From contig JADJVS010000016.1 of assembly GCA_016710465.1 (NCBI GenBank), positions 372,001-436,000 on the forward strand: a stretch of DNA of 64,000 nt, read 5' to 3'. Shown here one piece after another: positions 33,451-43,281 of the stretch (position 1 is its first letter; each line of letters begins with the position of its first letter). The position numbers and the translations under genes were made by a program. Below the pieces are notes generated by a model. The model made no database searches, had not been told where the DNA came from, and worked only from the letters and a program-made list of their open reading frames with translations. This DNA is from Sulfuritalea sp. (lineage in GTDB: Bacteria > Pseudomonadota > Gammaproteobacteria > Burkholderiales > Rhodocyclaceae).

Positions 33451-33857
33451 GACTTGAGTCGGGCCGCTACTCGGTGGGAATAGGCATTACGCTTGGCCGG
33501 TGAGCGTGCGTTATAGGCACCTACTGCCTCCCAGCCGTATCCATGCTGGCGAATGTTCTGCGCAAGTATCCAAGCGCCGACATGCGTGTTGAGACAGGGA
33601 TCAAGCAGCTTCTGTCGATCAATTCCGTAGCTGGAAAGAATCCCCAGCCAACGACTGTTGATTTGCATGTGACCAAGATCTTCGCTGCCATCCCGGTTCA
33701 AATTCCGCGCTTGCGGATTTCCTCCGGACTCGACGGTCGAGATGGCTTCCAGCAACACTGGAGCGATGCCATAGCGTGCCCCAGCCTGTTCAAAACAATG
33801 GGCGTGGCTCGAAAGCGAAAACAGCAGAAAGTGGGCTGCGACCAGAATGCGATTCAT
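33438..33857 (-). CDS. Specialised lytic transglycosylase of the transfer operon
   Basis: A 139-residue SLT-fold protein with a signal peptide (MNRILVAAHFLLFSLSSHA). It has the catalytic glutamate in AISTVESGGNP, then GHMQINSRW and the AYNARSP motif of family-1 transglycosylases (VirB1/PilT-like). The start at 33857 is chosen because it directly opens the signal peptide; 33866 is also possible. It cuts peptidoglycan for assembly of the secretion channel. As first gene of the 14-kb tra operon it lies 39 bp downstream of the 27-bp dyad. Confidence 0.9.
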   Translation of the reverse strand: MNRILVAAHFLLFSLSSHAHCFEQAGARYGIAPVLLEAISTVESGGNPQARNLNRDGSEDLGHMQINSRWLGILSSYGIDRQKLLDPCLNTHVGAWILAQNIRQHGYGWEAVGAYNARSPAKRNAYSHRVAARLKSWRS

Positions 33858-33896
33858 GGCCGGCATGGTAGGGAGCCACCGCCCTCCTGCGCGGCC

Positions 33897-33923
33897 GAAA
33901 TGTGACCTTTACGGGCGGTTTTC
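33897..33923. promoter_or_regulatory. 27-bp dyad operator, copy D (diverged)
   Basis: The most diverged copy: GAAATGTG arm, centre ACCTTTACGGG, and CGGTTTTC arm. It matches the other copies at 21 to 23 of 27 positions and lies at the same distance (about 40 bp) from the first gene of the long tra operon. Confidence 0.75.
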
Positions 33924-34527
33924 GACGGCCACAAGCGTGTGACTTATGAAGGGGGACTTGGCCTGTTATCAGGCGCTTTCGCATAAGGATGTCAATCCGT
34001 GGCCATCGACGCGGAGGTCAAGACACATCGAATCAATGACAGCATGGCGCCCTGAGGCCGCAATTCGCCGGTTCGATCATCCACCGGTTGAATCCGCAAC
34101 GCAAAGCAGACATTTTCCAGCGAAAGCGGCGGAGGCCTCGAGCACACACGCTCTGTAGACGGAACGCACCGTGCGGTCCCGCGGCGAACAGGACGCGCCT
34201 CAACCTACCTAGCCGGTGCTCCGTCCAACATCAGCCACTTGCCTGGGGCATCCAGCCCGAACAGATGGTCTGCGAACTTAGCCGTCTTCTCCTCCGGCTT
34301 CTTCAAGGCACGAGCAAACAAGTCCCTGTTCGACCGCAGGTGGATTCGCGAAGCCGGTCCAATTCCGTCTTGGGCTCCGGCCGCTGAGACCGCCATACCC
34401 AGGCTCGCCTATCAGCGCTGCCAAGGAACTGGTCAACGCGTGCTGAACGAGCAATATCCCATAGAAATGTGGATTGGCGGATAATGCCGCAAGTCGTTTT
34501 TAAGAAGAACGTACGACAGGCGAACTT
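33924..34527. other. Region right of the conjugation operons, no clear gene
   Basis: About 600 bp without a convincing gene. A 63-codon leftward frame (34205-34396, ending FGLDAPGKWLMLDGAPAR) looks like the degraded 3' end of a gene but has no recognisable family. No tRNA, att-like direct repeat or integrase remnant was recognised. The right end of the conjugative element may lie in this stretch. Confidence 0.4.
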
Positions 34528-34955
34528 ATGGATGAGGTTTTCTCCGTGTCCGTCCAGAAGAATTTGGCGGAAACCGGCGGTGGGCACAACCAAAAGGGTG
34601 TCGAGTTTCAACGGCACTGGGCCTTGTCGCGCATGTTTGAGCTTGAGTCCGCGGGAACCCCTGATTTCCTTTTCCTGTTTGAGTCGGTGCAGGACGTAGC
34701 CGAGTTGGATTCGGCCACTGCACCCTCCTCCATCAAGATTTATCAAGTCAAGAAAAAAGACCGGGGCGAATGGAGTTGGGCGCTGCTGACCAATCTTCAC
34801 GACCCTGGTAAGAAGAAGACGAAACCGCTAGTCGACATCAAGAACAGCCCGCTCGGCAAGCTGTATGCATCTGTCCTCGCGTTCAAAAAACTGAAAAGCT
34901 CGGGGCATTTCGTGTCGAACAACGGTTGCGCGCTACCCCTCAAGGGCGGCGGAGA
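34528..34955 (+). pseudogene. Truncated DUF4297 (Cap4-type) nuclease gene
   Basis: About 140 N-terminal residues match the DUF4297 / Cap4 endonuclease domain: GGGHNQKGVEFQRHWALSRMFELE, DFLFLFESVQDVAELDS, then IKIYQVKKKDRGEWSW, where QVKKK holds the nuclease glutamine and lysine. After KSSGHFVSNNGCALPLKGGG the sequence changes abruptly into the antisense of an mlaF gene. The frame then stays open by chance to 35217. Full-length proteins have further C-terminal sensing or helicase parts. The start has AGG about 9 nt upstream. It may be dead, or a bare nuclease domain with a nonsense tail. Confidence 0.75.
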
Positions 34956-35395
34956 ATCCGGTCAGCACGATCTTCAGCACGGCGACCTCATCGATCAGGC
35001 GCGCGCTGAGCCGGGTGTGTTCGCGCAGCACCATGCTGACGTTCTCGGTCACGGTCAGCGAGCTGAACAGCGCGCCGCGTTCGAACATCACGCCCCAACG
35101 GCGCCCCAACGGCGCCGCAACGGCGCCGCAACGGCAGCGCTTGCTCGTCGCTCAGCCCGACCACTTCCCGTCCGAATACCCGGATCGAACCCGACGCCGG
35201 CTGCAACAGCAGAATGATGGCGCGCAGCAGCGTGGATTTGCCGCAGCCGCTGCCGCCCACCAGCGCGAATATCTCGCCCGGCTGCACCGTCAGGCTGACG
35301 TTGTCGTGCACCACGTTGTTGCCGAAGCGCGTGTTCAGATCGCGGATATCGATCACGGCGGCGGTGTCTTGAGTTGGCTCCATTGCGGCACTCAT
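34933..35395 (-). pseudogene. mlaF: Broken mlaF-like ABC ATPase gene
   Basis: The start (35395) overlaps the MlaE stop as ATGA and the first 90 residues are a normal MlaF/Ttg2A-type ATPase with Walker A GGSGCGKST. Then four 11-bp tandem units (35091-35134) replace what by protein logic should be two (LRRRWGVMFERG), a net +22 bp that shifts the frame. After the shift, the other frame continues the ATPase as FERGALFSSLTVTENVSMVL and stops at the junction with the DUF4297 gene, before the ABC signature and Walker B. The gene is doubly inactivated, so the adjacent permease lacks its ATPase here. Confidence 0.85.
35091..35134. repeat. Tandem array of four 11-bp units inside mlaF
   Basis: On the plus strand two copies of CGCCCCAACGG are followed by two copies of CGCCGCAACGG. 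Two units would give the in-frame MlaF sequence; four give a +22-bp frameshift. Confidence 0.9.
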
Positions 35396-36531
35396 ATTTT
35401 CAGCCAGTTGAACGCCACCGAGAACAACGCGTCGGCCAGGATCACCAGGAAAATGGACTGCACCACGCTCACCGTCGTCTGCCGCCCGACACTGTCGGCG
35501 CTGCCGCTTACCTGAAAGCCCCGATAGCATCCGACCAGCGCGATGATCGCGGCAAATACCGGCGCTTTGCCGATGCCGGTGAGAAAGGAAGATAGGCTGA
35601 CCGCCTCGCCGAGGCGGTCAAGGAAAACGTCGAAGCTGACATCGAGCTTGGAACGCGCCATCAGCATGCCGCCGAGTACCCCGGTTACATCGGCATAAAG
35701 CGTGAGCAGCGGCAACGCGATGATCAGCGCCAGCATCTTGGGCAGCACCAGCAATTCGGTCGGACCGACGCCGATGGTACGCAAGGCATCGATCTCCTCG
35801 GTGATTTTCATCGTGCCGATCTGCGCCGCGTAAGCCGAGCCGGAGCGTCCCGCGACGATGATCGCAGTCAGCAGCGGCGAAAGCTCGCGCACCATCGAGA
35901 GCCCCACGAGATCGGCAATGAAGATATTGGCGCCGAAGCGTTGCAATTGATCCGCGCCCTGATAAGCGATCACGACCCCCATCAGGAACGTTAACAGGCC
36001 GACGATCGGCAAGGCCTCGAACCCGGCAGTTTGGATGTTGTGAAGGATCGGGCGCCAGCGGATACTGCGTGGCTGGACCAGCGAACGCAGCAGGATAAGC
36101 GTGCTTTCACCGATGAACGAAAGCATGCCGGACATGCCGATCAGGCCGCGCCAGGTCTGCTGTCCGATGTTCGTCAGCAGCCCGGCCCTGGCCGGAGCCG
36201 TGGATTCCGGCGTCACGGGGCGCGATGCGATCAACTGCAGCAAGGCGCTGAACTCCGGCCGCAAGCCATTCATCCTGACATTTCGTCCGCGCTGCTCCAG
36301 TGCACGCATAGTCCGATGCAGCAACCACGCACCCGCAGTATCGAGCGCGGATATCGCCGAGCCGTCGATCGCCAAGTCTCCCTCGTCGGGCCAGGAAAAA
36401 ACTTCCAAGCGCCGTTCGAGCCGGGCGATTCCCTGCACGGTCCATGCCCCCGCGCAGCGCACTTCGACAGCCGCCGTAGCGGACACCGACTCCGACCCGA
36501 TCACCAGTTGGGCGATTTGCTCGTCTGTCAT
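35392..36531 (-). CDS. MlaE-family ABC permease with N-terminal STAS-like domain
   Basis: A 379-residue protein from ATG 36531, which overlaps the small upstream frame as ATGA. Residues 1-100 are a STAS-like domain (GDLAIDGSAISALDTAGAWLLHRTM). The rest is a MlaE/YrbE permease: FLMGVVIAYQGADQLQRFGANIFIADLVGLSMVRELSPLLTAIIVAGRSGSAYAAQIGTMKITEEIDAL and the closing transmembrane segments. Such permeases move phospholipids between the membranes with MlaF and MlaD. No mlaD or mlaC follows; the partner ATPase is broken. The fusion with STAS is common in this MlaE subgroup. Confidence 0.9.
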   Translation of the reverse strand: MTDEQIAQLVIGSESVSATAAVEVRCAGAWTVQGIARLERRLEVFSWPDEGDLAIDGSAISALDTAGAWLLHRTMRALEQRGRNVRMNGLRPEFSALLQLIASRPVTPESTAPARAGLLTNIGQQTWRGLIGMSGMLSFIGESTLILLRSLVQPRSIRWRPILHNIQTAGFEALPIVGLLTFLMGVVIAYQGADQLQRFGANIFIADLVGLSMVRELSPLLTAIIVAGRSGSAYAAQIGTMKITEEIDALRTIGVGPTELLVLPKMLALIIALPLLTLYADVTGVLGGMLMARSKLDVSFDVFLDRLGEAVSLSSFLTGIGKAPVFAAIIALVGCYRGFQVSGSADSVGRQTTVSVVQSIFLVILADALFSVAFNWLKI

Positions 36532-36752
36532 TGTCTCGGCAACTCCTGAGTTGGAGTGTGCTCGCAACGTAAGGCGCAGAAGGGGGAGTCCGTCCGTAGT
36601 TGAACGGAACCTCGGAAATTGAGAAACGCGGATCCGGCCGGCGTCTCGATTTGATGCGGTTGGCCGCGTGAAAGCGAATAATTCATGCTGGGAACCACGC
36701 TGCGTGGCTGGGTGGTGGGATCCAGCAGAGGTACAAGCAGAGGTTTCGACAT
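36528..36752 (-). CDS. Possible small protein between ABC permeases
   Basis: A 74-residue frame (MSKPLLVPLLDPTTQPRSVV start) lies between the ABC-2 permease and the STAS-MlaE gene. Its stop overlaps the MlaE ATG as ATGA, and GGAG is 12 nt upstream of its ATG (9 nt before a preceding ATG). No family, signal peptide or membrane segment is recognised. The overlap speaks for translation, but it may be just a coupling frame. Confidence 0.4.
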   Translation of the reverse strand: MSKPLLVPLLDPTTQPRSVVPSMNYSLSRGQPHQIETPAGSAFLNFRGSVQLRTDSPFCALRCEHTPTQELPRQ

Positions 36753-36777
36753 CATGACGATTGCTCCGGTCAGCGCA

Positions 36778-37908
36778 TCAAGCCATTTGGCTGATGCTCT
36801 TTCGAAAATGCGCCAGGGCGGCGACGAAAAACACCGCGCCGATAACGGCCAGCGCAAGAAATTGCGGCCAGACCACATCGAACCCCGCGCCGCGGTAGAG
36901 GATGGCCTGGGCGGCGGCGACGAAATGGGTGGTGGGCGCAACCTGCATGATGTTCTGCGCAAGGATTGGCATGCTCTCGCGCGGCGTGGTGCCGCCTGAC
37001 AGCATCTGCATCGGTAGCAATACCAGCATTATCAACAGTCCGAATTGGGGCATGTTGCGCGCCAGCGTCGCCATGAAAATACCCATCGATGTGGTGACGA
37101 AAAGGTGCAATGTGGCGACAGCCAGGAACAGCGCCACCGAGCCCTCAATCGGCACCTTGAGCGCCCACTGCACGATAAAGTTTAGCGAAAATGCGGTAGC
37201 CAGCAAAACGACCAGCCCCATTGACCAGATCTTGCCCAGCATGATCTCGGCGGGGGTGACAGGCATGACCAGCAGGTGTTCGATGGTGCCGTGTTCGCGT
37301 TCGCGGATCAGCGCGGCGCCGGCCAGCACGATGGACAGCATGGTGACGTTGTTGATGATTTCCATCAGCGAACCGAACCAGGCCCGCGTCAAGGCCGGGT
37401 TGAAGCGCATCCGCAAAGCCAGGTCCACCGGTGGCGCGACACTACCGCGATAGCGCTGGACGAATTCGTTGATTTCGCCCATCACGATCTGCTGGATGTA
37501 GCCGCTGCCGGTAAAGGCCTGGCTCATGCGCGTGGCATCCACATTGAGCTGGATAGCCGGCGCGCGCCCCGCCAGCACGTCGCGCTGGAAGTTCGGCGGA
37601 ATATTGAGTGAAAAAGTATAAAGCCCCGCATCCAGGCCGACATCGACCGCCGACAGCGTCACCCGCGTTGGCGGCATGAATTGCGGTGGATGCAGGGCCG
37701 AGGTGATGCGTGCCGATAGCGGCGAGTCGTCCTCGTCAACGATCGAGATCGGCACATTGCTCAAGCCTTCCGGCATGGCGGTGGCGGCGATGTAGACCTG
37801 AAAAGTGAAGCTGTAGGCGATCAGCACCAGCATGATCGGGTCGCGCAGCAGGCTCCACAACTCCTTGATGCCCAGACGGTAGATGTTGGAGGCCAACGCC
37901 ATGTTCAT
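36778..37908 (-). CDS. ABC-2 type transporter permease (YhhJ/YbhR-like)
   Basis: A 376-residue permease: first transmembrane segment after [24 protein letters not shown], a large periplasmic loop, then five C-terminal segments with [47 protein letters not shown], the ABC-2 signature. The start overlaps the RbbA-like stop as ATGA; an internal ATG two codons later has better ribosome-site spacing. It forms the second membrane half of the exporter with the RbbA-like protein and HlyD adaptor. Confidence 0.9.
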   Translation of the reverse strand: MNMALASNIYRLGIKELWSLLRDPIMLVLIAYSFTFQVYIAATAMPEGLSNVPISIVDEDDSPLSARITSALHPPQFMPPTRVTLSAVDVGLDAGLYTFSLNIPPNFQRDVLAGRAPAIQLNVDATRMSQAFTGSGYIQQIVMGEINEFVQRYRGSVAPPVDLALRMRFNPALTRAWFGSLMEIINNVTMLSIVLAGAALIREREHGTIEHLLVMPVTPAEIMLGKIWSMGLVVLLATAFSLNFIVQWALKVPIEGSVALFLAVATLHLFVTTSMGIFMATLARNMPQFGLLIMLVLLPMQMLSGGTTPRESMPILAQNIMQVAPTTHFVAAAQAILYRGAGFDVVWPQFLALAVIGAVFFVAALAHFRKSISQMA

Positions 37909-40679
37909 TTCTCCTGCTTTTTCAGCAGGGCGATCGACAGGCCGAGTATGACCACGGCCGCCACGACCATCGGTACGAATGCCGCTTGCAGATCGGCAAA
38001 CCCCAGTGCCTTGTTGAACACGCCGCGACTGATGGTGATGTAGTGCGTGGCCGGGTAAATTTCACCTATCACCCTGCCGACGCCTTCGAGCGTCGAGACC
38101 GGGTTGATCATGCCGGCGAACTGGATGGCCGGCAGCATGGAGCCGATCATGGCAAAGAACATCGCCGCGATCTGGCTGCGCGTAAAGGTGGAAGCGAACA
38201 GACCGAAGCCGGTGGAGAAGCCGACATAGATCAGCGTTCCCAGCGTCAGGGCCAGAAAGCTGCCCTTGACCGGGACGCCGAACAGGGTCACGGCCAACAG
38301 GGTCAGCAGCAGAAAATTGAGCATGGCCAGCACGATGTAAGGGATTTGCTTGCCGATCAGGAATTCGCTGCGAGTCACCGGCGTGACATAGAGATTGATG
38401 ATCGAGCCCAGCTCCTTTTCCCGCACTACGGATAGCGCGGTAAGCATAGCCGGGATCATAAGCAGCAACAGGGGAATGACGGCCGGCACCATTGCCGGCA
38501 GGCTCTTCACGTCAGGGTTGTAGCGAAAGCGCGTCTCGATGCTGGCTGCACCGGCTGAAATATCCCGGCCGAAGTGGGTTTTGGCGATATCGATCAACCA
38601 GCCCTGGTGCATGCCCTGTACATAGCCCTGCACGGTTTCCGCCCGCTGCGGCATCGCGCCGTCGACCCAGGCGCCGATCTGCACCGGGATGCCGCGCTGC
38701 ACGTCGCGCGCGAAACCCGAGGGGATTTCAATGGCCAGCGACAGCTCGCCGCTGCGCATGCGCCGGTCCAGGTCGGCATAGTCGGTAATCGGCGGGTGCT
38801 CGACAAAATAGCGCGAACCGGAGAGGTTCAAGGCATAGTTCTGGCTGAGGCTGGTCTGGTCGCGATCCAGTACGGCGTAGCTAAGATCGTTCACATCCAT
38901 GGTGATGCCGTAGCCCATGATGAGCATCAGGATCAGGCTGCCGAACAGCGCCATCACCAAACGCACCGGGTCACGTCGCAGTTCCAGTGCCTCGCGCAGT
39001 GTATAGCTGAAGGCGCGCGCAAAATCAAAACTGCGGTGCCGCATCCGTGGGTGCGCCGCCATGCCTTGAGGCGCGGCAGAAACAGGCGCCCGGGTCGTGG
39101 TGTCGGGTAGCGTCTCGGCCCTGGCCTCTGCATCGGCCGGGTCCGCGTCCTTCAAATAAGCGATAAAAGCTTCTTCCAGCGTCTTGGCGCCGCGCTTTTT
39201 GACAATCTCCCCTGGCGCATCGCTGGCCAGCACCTGCCCGTCATTCATCAGCGAAATGCGGTCGCAGCGCTCGGCCTCGTTCATGAAGTGGGTCGAGATG
39301 AAAATCGTCACCTTGTCATTGCGCGCGAGATCGACGAGCAACTGCCAGAAGGCATCGCGCGCTATTGGATCGACGCCCGAGGTCGGTTCGTCCAGGATCA
39401 GCAGTTCCGGCGCATGCACCAGCGCCACCGCCAGCGACAGGCGCTGGCGCATGCCGAGCGGCAATTTGTCGGGCATGGCATCCGGCGCGCCTTCCAGCCC
39501 GAAACGGGCCAGAAGTTCGCTTACCCGCGACGGGATCGCCGATTCCGGCACGCTGAACAGGCGCGCATGCAGCACCAGGTTCTGCTCGACGCTGAGTTCG
39601 GAGTACAGCGAAAACGCCTGCGACATATAGCCGACGCGCCGCCGCGTGGCGATGTCGCGCGCGTCCGCTTGCTGCCCGAACAGCCAGGCTTCGCCCTCGC
39701 TCGGTGGCAGCAGTCCGGTGAGCATCTTCATGGTGGTGGTCTTGCCGCAGCCGTTGGCACCGAGGAAGCCGAAAATCTCACCCCGCAGGATGCGGAAGTT
39801 GACGTGATCAACCGCCGTGAAATCGCCGAAGCGCATGGTCAGGTCGCGCGCTTCGATGGCAACATCCTCGCCATCGGCAAACGGCGGCACCACGATTGCC
39901 AGATGGCCGCGCTTTTTTTCTTCCGGCAGCAGCGCGATGAAGGCCGCCTCCAGCGTCGCAGTGCCGGTGCGTTCGTGCAGTTCTTTGGGCGACCCTGTGG
40001 CGAGAATCTGCCCCGCGTCCATCGCCACCAGCCAGTCGAAGCGTTCGGCCTCCTCCATGTAGGCGGTGGCGACCATCACGCTCATGCCCGGACGCGCTTC
40101 ACGGATATGGGCAATCAGTGACCAGAACTGAGTGCGCGCCAGCGGATCGACCCCGGTGGTCGGCTCATCGAGAATCAGCATATCCGGGTCGTGGATCAGG
40201 GCGCAGCACAGTCCCAGTTTCTGCTTCATGCCACCCGACAATTTGCCTACTGGACGATCGAGGAAAGCATGGAGGCCCGTCGCTTTCGTCAGTTCATCGA
40301 TGCGCCGCCTGCGTTCAGCCGCATTGTGGCCGAACAGGCGGCCGAAGAATTGCAGGTTGTCTTCGACCGACAGGGCCGGGTAGAGATTCTTGCCCAGACC
40401 TTGCGGCATGTAGGCAATGGCGGGGCATACCCGGCTGCGGTGGCGCCTTGATCGCATGTTGCCGCCAAGCACTTCCACATCGCCTTGCTGCACCCTGCGC
40501 GCGCCGGAAATCAGGGCCAGTAGGCTGGACTTGCCGACGCCATCCGGGCCGATCAGCCCGACCATGCAGCCAGCAGGAATGACCAGATCGATCGCGTCCA
40601 GCGCCACTATCTTGCCGTAGCGCAGGCTGATGCCGGCAAGGCGGGCGGCTGGCGTGTCGCCAGGGTGAAAAAGCGTCAT
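37905..40679 (-). CDS. RbbA/YhiH-like ABC transporter, two ATPase domains fused to an ABC-2 permease
   Basis: A 924-residue protein with two ABC domains: Walker [10 protein letters not shown] near residue 43 and GANGCGKTT near 310, both with [24 protein letters not shown]alker B. A C-terminal ABC-2 permease (about 560-920, [46 protein letters not shown]) completes it. The layout is that of RbbA/YhiH, found in operons with an HlyD adaptor and an ABC-2 permease. RbbA itself is described as ribosome-associated, but export of drugs or lipids is the likelier role here. It overlaps both neighbours by 4 bp. Confidence 0.93.
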   Translation of the reverse strand: MTLFHPGDTPAARLAGISLRYGKIVALDAIDLVIPAGCMVGLIGPDGVGKSSLLALISGARRVQQGDVEVLGGNMRSRRHRSRVCPAIAYMPQGLGKNLYPALSVEDNLQFFGRLFGHNAAERRRRIDELTKATGLHAFLDRPVGKLSGGMKQKLGLCCALIHDPDMLILDEPTTGVDPLARTQFWSLIAHIREARPGMSVMVATAYMEEAERFDWLVAMDAGQILATGSPKELHERTGTATLEAAFIALLPEEKKRGHLAIVVPPFADGEDVAIEARDLTMRFGDFTAVDHVNFRILRGEIFGFLGANGCGKTTTMKMLTGLLPPSEGEAWLFGQQADARDIATRRRVGYMSQAFSLYSELSVEQNLVLHARLFSVPESAIPSRVSELLARFGLEGAPDAMPDKLPLGMRQRLSLAVALVHAPELLILDEPTSGVDPIARDAFWQLLVDLARNDKVTIFISTHFMNEAERCDRISLMNDGQVLASDAPGEIVKKRGAKTLEEAFIAYLKDADPADAEARAETLPDTTTRAPVSAAPQGMAAHPRMRHRSFDFARAFSYTLREALELRRDPVRLVMALFGSLILMLIMGYGITMDVNDLSYAVLDRDQTSLSQNYALNLSGSRYFVEHPPITDYADLDRRMRSGELSLAIEIPSGFARDVQRGIPVQIGAWVDGAMPQRAETVQGYVQGMHQGWLIDIAKTHFGRDISAGAASIETRFRYNPDVKSLPAMVPAVIPLLLLMIPAMLTALSVVREKELGSIINLYVTPVTRSEFLIGKQIPYIVLAMLNFLLLTLLAVTLFGVPVKGSFLALTLGTLIYVGFSTGFGLFASTFTRSQIAAMFFAMIGSMLPAIQFAGMINPVSTLEGVGRVIGEIYPATHYITISRGVFNKALGFADLQAAFVPMVVAAVVILGLSIALLKKQEK

Positions 40680-41758
40680 TCAGGGAGCTTCACCGTGAGA
40701 TTCTGCGGCCACTCGGCCAGCGGATCCAGCTTGATCCAGGCCATGCCGGGCAGGCCGGTCTTGACCTGCCTGAGGTGTTTTTTCAGCAGCTCCGGATCGA
40801 TGCGGGCTTTCACCCGGAACATGAGCTTTTGCCGTTCAACCGCGGTTTCCACTGTTTTCGGCGTGAATTGCGCAACACTCGCGACGAACGACACTTGCGC
40901 GGGAACCACATAGCCGGGCGCGGCATCCAGCACAAGACGCACATCGCTGCCCAGCGCGACTTTGCCGGCCACCGTCTCGGGCAGAAAGAAGGTCATATAG
41001 ACATCGCTCAGATCCACCATATTGAGCACCTTGCCGCCGGCGCCCAGCACTTCGCCAGGCTGGGCCACGCGATACTGCACGCGGCCATCGCGCGGCGCCT
41101 TAAGCTGGCTGTCCTTGATGTCCGCCTCGATGCGCGCAATCGTCGCGGTGGCGGCCTCGACGGTGGCGCGTGCGCCGGTGACTTGTGACTTGCTTGCCAC
41201 AATGGCCGATTCGGCCGCTTTCGCCTGGGCTTTGGCCGCAGCCAACGCGGCTTGGGCGTTATGCACTGCCGCCTGATCGTCGTCGAGTTGCTGGATGGAT
41301 GTCGCGCCTTCACGCGATAGCGTTTGCGAACGGGTCAGGCGCCGTTTGGCGTTATCCAGTTCGCTGTCGCGCTGCACCACGATGGCTTGCGCCGCAGCCA
41401 GGTCGCTTTCACGCATCCTGACTTGCGCTTCGGCGCTCGCCACGCCGGTAATCGCCTGTTGCTGCTGGGCGCGCGCCTCATCGCGCTGCGCGGTGAGCAC
41501 ATCAATCTGCATTTGCGCCAGCACCTGACCTGCCTGCACGAAATCCCCTTCGAAAGCGAAAATCTCGACCACGCGCCCCGGATACCTGGTGGCGACATCG
41601 ATCTCGGTGGCTTCGATACGGCCATTGCCGCTGACAAAGCCTTCGCCCAGACCTTGCGGGCGAGTCATCGTCCACACGCCCCAGGCGAGCAGCGCAATGG
41701 CAATGGCCGCAGCGGCCAGGAGCAGGTTTTTCTTGAGTGCAGGGCTTAATGGATTCAT
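40676..41758 (-). CDS. HlyD-family periplasmic adaptor (YbhG/YhiI-like)
   Basis: A 360-residue membrane-fusion protein: N-terminal anchor ([20 protein letters not shown]), [35 protein letters not shown] biotinyl-like half, a long coiled-coil hairpin (about 90-210), the returning lipoyl half ([25 protein letters not shown]) and a beta-barrel part. It connects the RbbA/ABC-2 pump to the NodT-type outer-membrane factor encoded just upstream. Confidence 0.92.
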   Translation of the reverse strand: MNPLSPALKKNLLLAAAAIAIALLAWGVWTMTRPQGLGEGFVSGNGRIEATEIDVATRYPGRVVEIFAFEGDFVQAGQVLAQMQIDVLTAQRDEARAQQQQAITGVASAEAQVRMRESDLAAAQAIVVQRDSELDNAKRRLTRSQTLSREGATSIQQLDDDQAAVHNAQAALAAAKAQAKAAESAIVASKSQVTGARATVEAATATIARIEADIKDSQLKAPRDGRVQYRVAQPGEVLGAGGKVLNMVDLSDVYMTFFLPETVAGKVALGSDVRLVLDAAPGYVVPAQVSFVASVAQFTPKTVETAVERQKLMFRVKARIDPELLKKHLRQVKTGLPGMAWIKLDPLAEWPQNLTVKLPE

Positions 41759-41784
41759 GGTGAGTTCTCGTGTGCTCTGTCGTT

Positions 41785-43266
41785 TTAATTTGCCGGGCGG
41801 GTTGCCGTATCCACCGGGGCGGCAAATTCCTGGCTGCCGCCGCCCAGCGCTGCGTACAGGCTTACGCGGCTGGAGAGCAGGGCGCGGCGCGTCTGCACCA
41901 GTTGCTGCTCGGCCGTGAGCAGGTCGCGCTGGGCATCCAGGACTTCAAAATAAGGGGCGCTGCCATTGTCATAACGCAACAGGGATAGCCGCGCACGTTC
42001 GGTTTGCGCCGCCAGCGTCGCCTGTGCGATGCGCACCTGCTCAGTCAGCCAGTGGCGGGCGGATAAGGCATCGGACACATCACGGAAAGCCGTCTGCACG
42101 GTTTTTTCATAATTCGTCACCGCCAGGTCGCGGCGGACTTCGGCCAGATCAAGGTTGGCGCGGTTGCGCCCGGCATCGAAAATCGGCAAGGAAAGGCTGG
42201 GCATAAAGCTCCAGGCGCGGCTGCCGGAATCGAACAGGCCATCGAGCCCGGCGCTGGCCGTGCCTGCCGAACCGGTCAAGGTAATGCGCGGGAAAAAGGC
42301 CGCGCGCGCCGCGCCGATGTTGGCGTGGACGGCGCGCAGCTGGTGCTCGGCCGCGACGATATCGGGGCGTTGCAACAGCAGGTCGGAGGGCAGGCCAACG
42401 CGCAGTTCACGCGCCACTACATCGTCGCTGAGGCCGGTATTTTCCGGCAGGGGCGGTAGCGGCGAGCCGACCAGCAAAGCCAGCGCATGCGCCTGGACGT
42501 CTCGCCCCTGTTCGAGTTGCGCGGTCAGGGTTTGCGCCTGTTGCAGCAGAACTTCCACTTGTACCAGGTCCATCTTTGCGATCGCGCCGACTTCAAAGCG
42601 CCGCTTGAAAATGCGCAACGATTCCTCGCGGCTGGCGATGGTCTGCCGCGCCAGCGCGATGCGCTCATCCAGTTCGCGCAGCGCCAGATAACTGTCCGCC
42701 ACCTGGGCAATCAGGCTGAGCGTGATGGCGCGGCGCGCGTCATCGGTGGCCAGGTAGTTTTCCAGCGCGGCATCCTTCAGGTTGCGCACGCGGCCCCAGA
42801 AGTCCAACTCCCAGGTGGCCAGCCCCGCGCCCACCTGATACTGGCTGCTGACAATGGATTGCCCGCTTATGTTGAGGTCGCCCGGCACACGTGCCCGGCT
42901 GCCATTGGCCGTGGCCGCGATGGTCGGCAACTGGTCAGCCCGCTGGATGCCATAAGCGGCCCGGGCTTCCGCGACGCGCAGTACCGCGGTTTTCAGGTCG
43001 CGACTGTTATCCAGTGCCCGTGCAATGAGCGCCCGTAGATGCGGATCAACGAAATAGTCGTGCCAGGCGGTCTCGGCGGCGATGCGGCCTTCGGTTGTTG
43101 CGTTCGGTTGCATCCGGGCATCGGCGGGATAGGCCATGGCGACCGGCAGCGACGGTGCTTTATAAAGTGGAGCCAGTGAGCAACCGGCCAGTGCCAGCGC
43201 ACCGGCCAGTGCGCACAGGGCGGCCACACCGCGCAGATGCCGATATTTAGGCCCGCATCTTTTCAT
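41785..43266 (-). CDS. NodT-family outer-membrane efflux lipoprotein
   Basis: A 493-residue TolC-fold protein with lipobox LAGC near residues 26-29 ([16 protein letters not shown]), followed by the two OEP repeats. The repeats carry [26 protein letters not shown] and, later, [40 protein letters not shown]. It forms the outer-membrane channel for the downstream adaptor and ABC pump. It begins 15 bp after the phospholipase A gene. Confidence 0.93.
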   Translation of the reverse strand: MKRCGPKYRHLRGVAALCALAGALALAGCSLAPLYKAPSLPVAMAYPADARMQPNATTEGRIAAETAWHDYFVDPHLRALIARALDNSRDLKTAVLRVAEARAAYGIQRADQLPTIAATANGSRARVPGDLNISGQSIVSSQYQVGAGLATWELDFWGRVRNLKDAALENYLATDDARRAITLSLIAQVADSYLALRELDERIALARQTIASREESLRIFKRRFEVGAIAKMDLVQVEVLLQQAQTLTAQLEQGRDVQAHALALLVGSPLPPLPENTGLSDDVVARELRVGLPSDLLLQRPDIVAAEHQLRAVHANIGAARAAFFPRITLTGSAGTASAGLDGLFDSGSRAWSFMPSLSLPIFDAGRNRANLDLAEVRRDLAVTNYEKTVQTAFRDVSDALSARHWLTEQVRIAQATLAAQTERARLSLLRYDNGSAPYFEVLDAQRDLLTAEQQLVQTRRALLSSRVSLYAALGGGSQEFAAPVDTATRPAN

Positions 43267-43281
43267 AGGGACACTCTCTCA

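Larger units (their letters stand above)
1..33923. mobile_element. Integrative conjugative element (or conjugative plasmid segment), MPF-F / MobH, partial
   Basis: The segment holds a nearly complete F-type mating-pair formation set (TraA, L, E, K, B, V, C, W, U, TrbC, TrbI, N, F, H, G), a DsbC-type isomerase, a TraF-type signal peptidase and a TraI_2/MobH relaxase. Toxin-antitoxin and defence cargo sits between the operons. Four copies of one 27-bp dyad, at 985 to 33923, tie the whole stretch together. The right limit given is the last copy of that dyad; the true end lies somewhere between it and the unrelated envelope genes that start near 34.95 kb. No integrase, att repeat or TraD coupling gene was found, so the left end is outside the window. 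Whether it is an ICE or an integrated plasmid cannot be told from here. Confidence 0.85.

Noticed and set aside
33924..34527. Element attachment site or tRNA at the right border
   Set aside because: No tRNA-like cloverleaf or repeat matching another place in the window could be seen.
34956..35217. C-terminal part of the rightward frame continuing the DUF4297 gene
   Set aside because: This part is the antisense of mlaF with a low-complexity repeat; the open frame is accidental.
36753..36962. N-terminal extension of the frame that ends at 36528
   Set aside because: It lies antisense-free but out of frame inside the ABC-2 permease gene; only the part after 36752 is outside a known gene.
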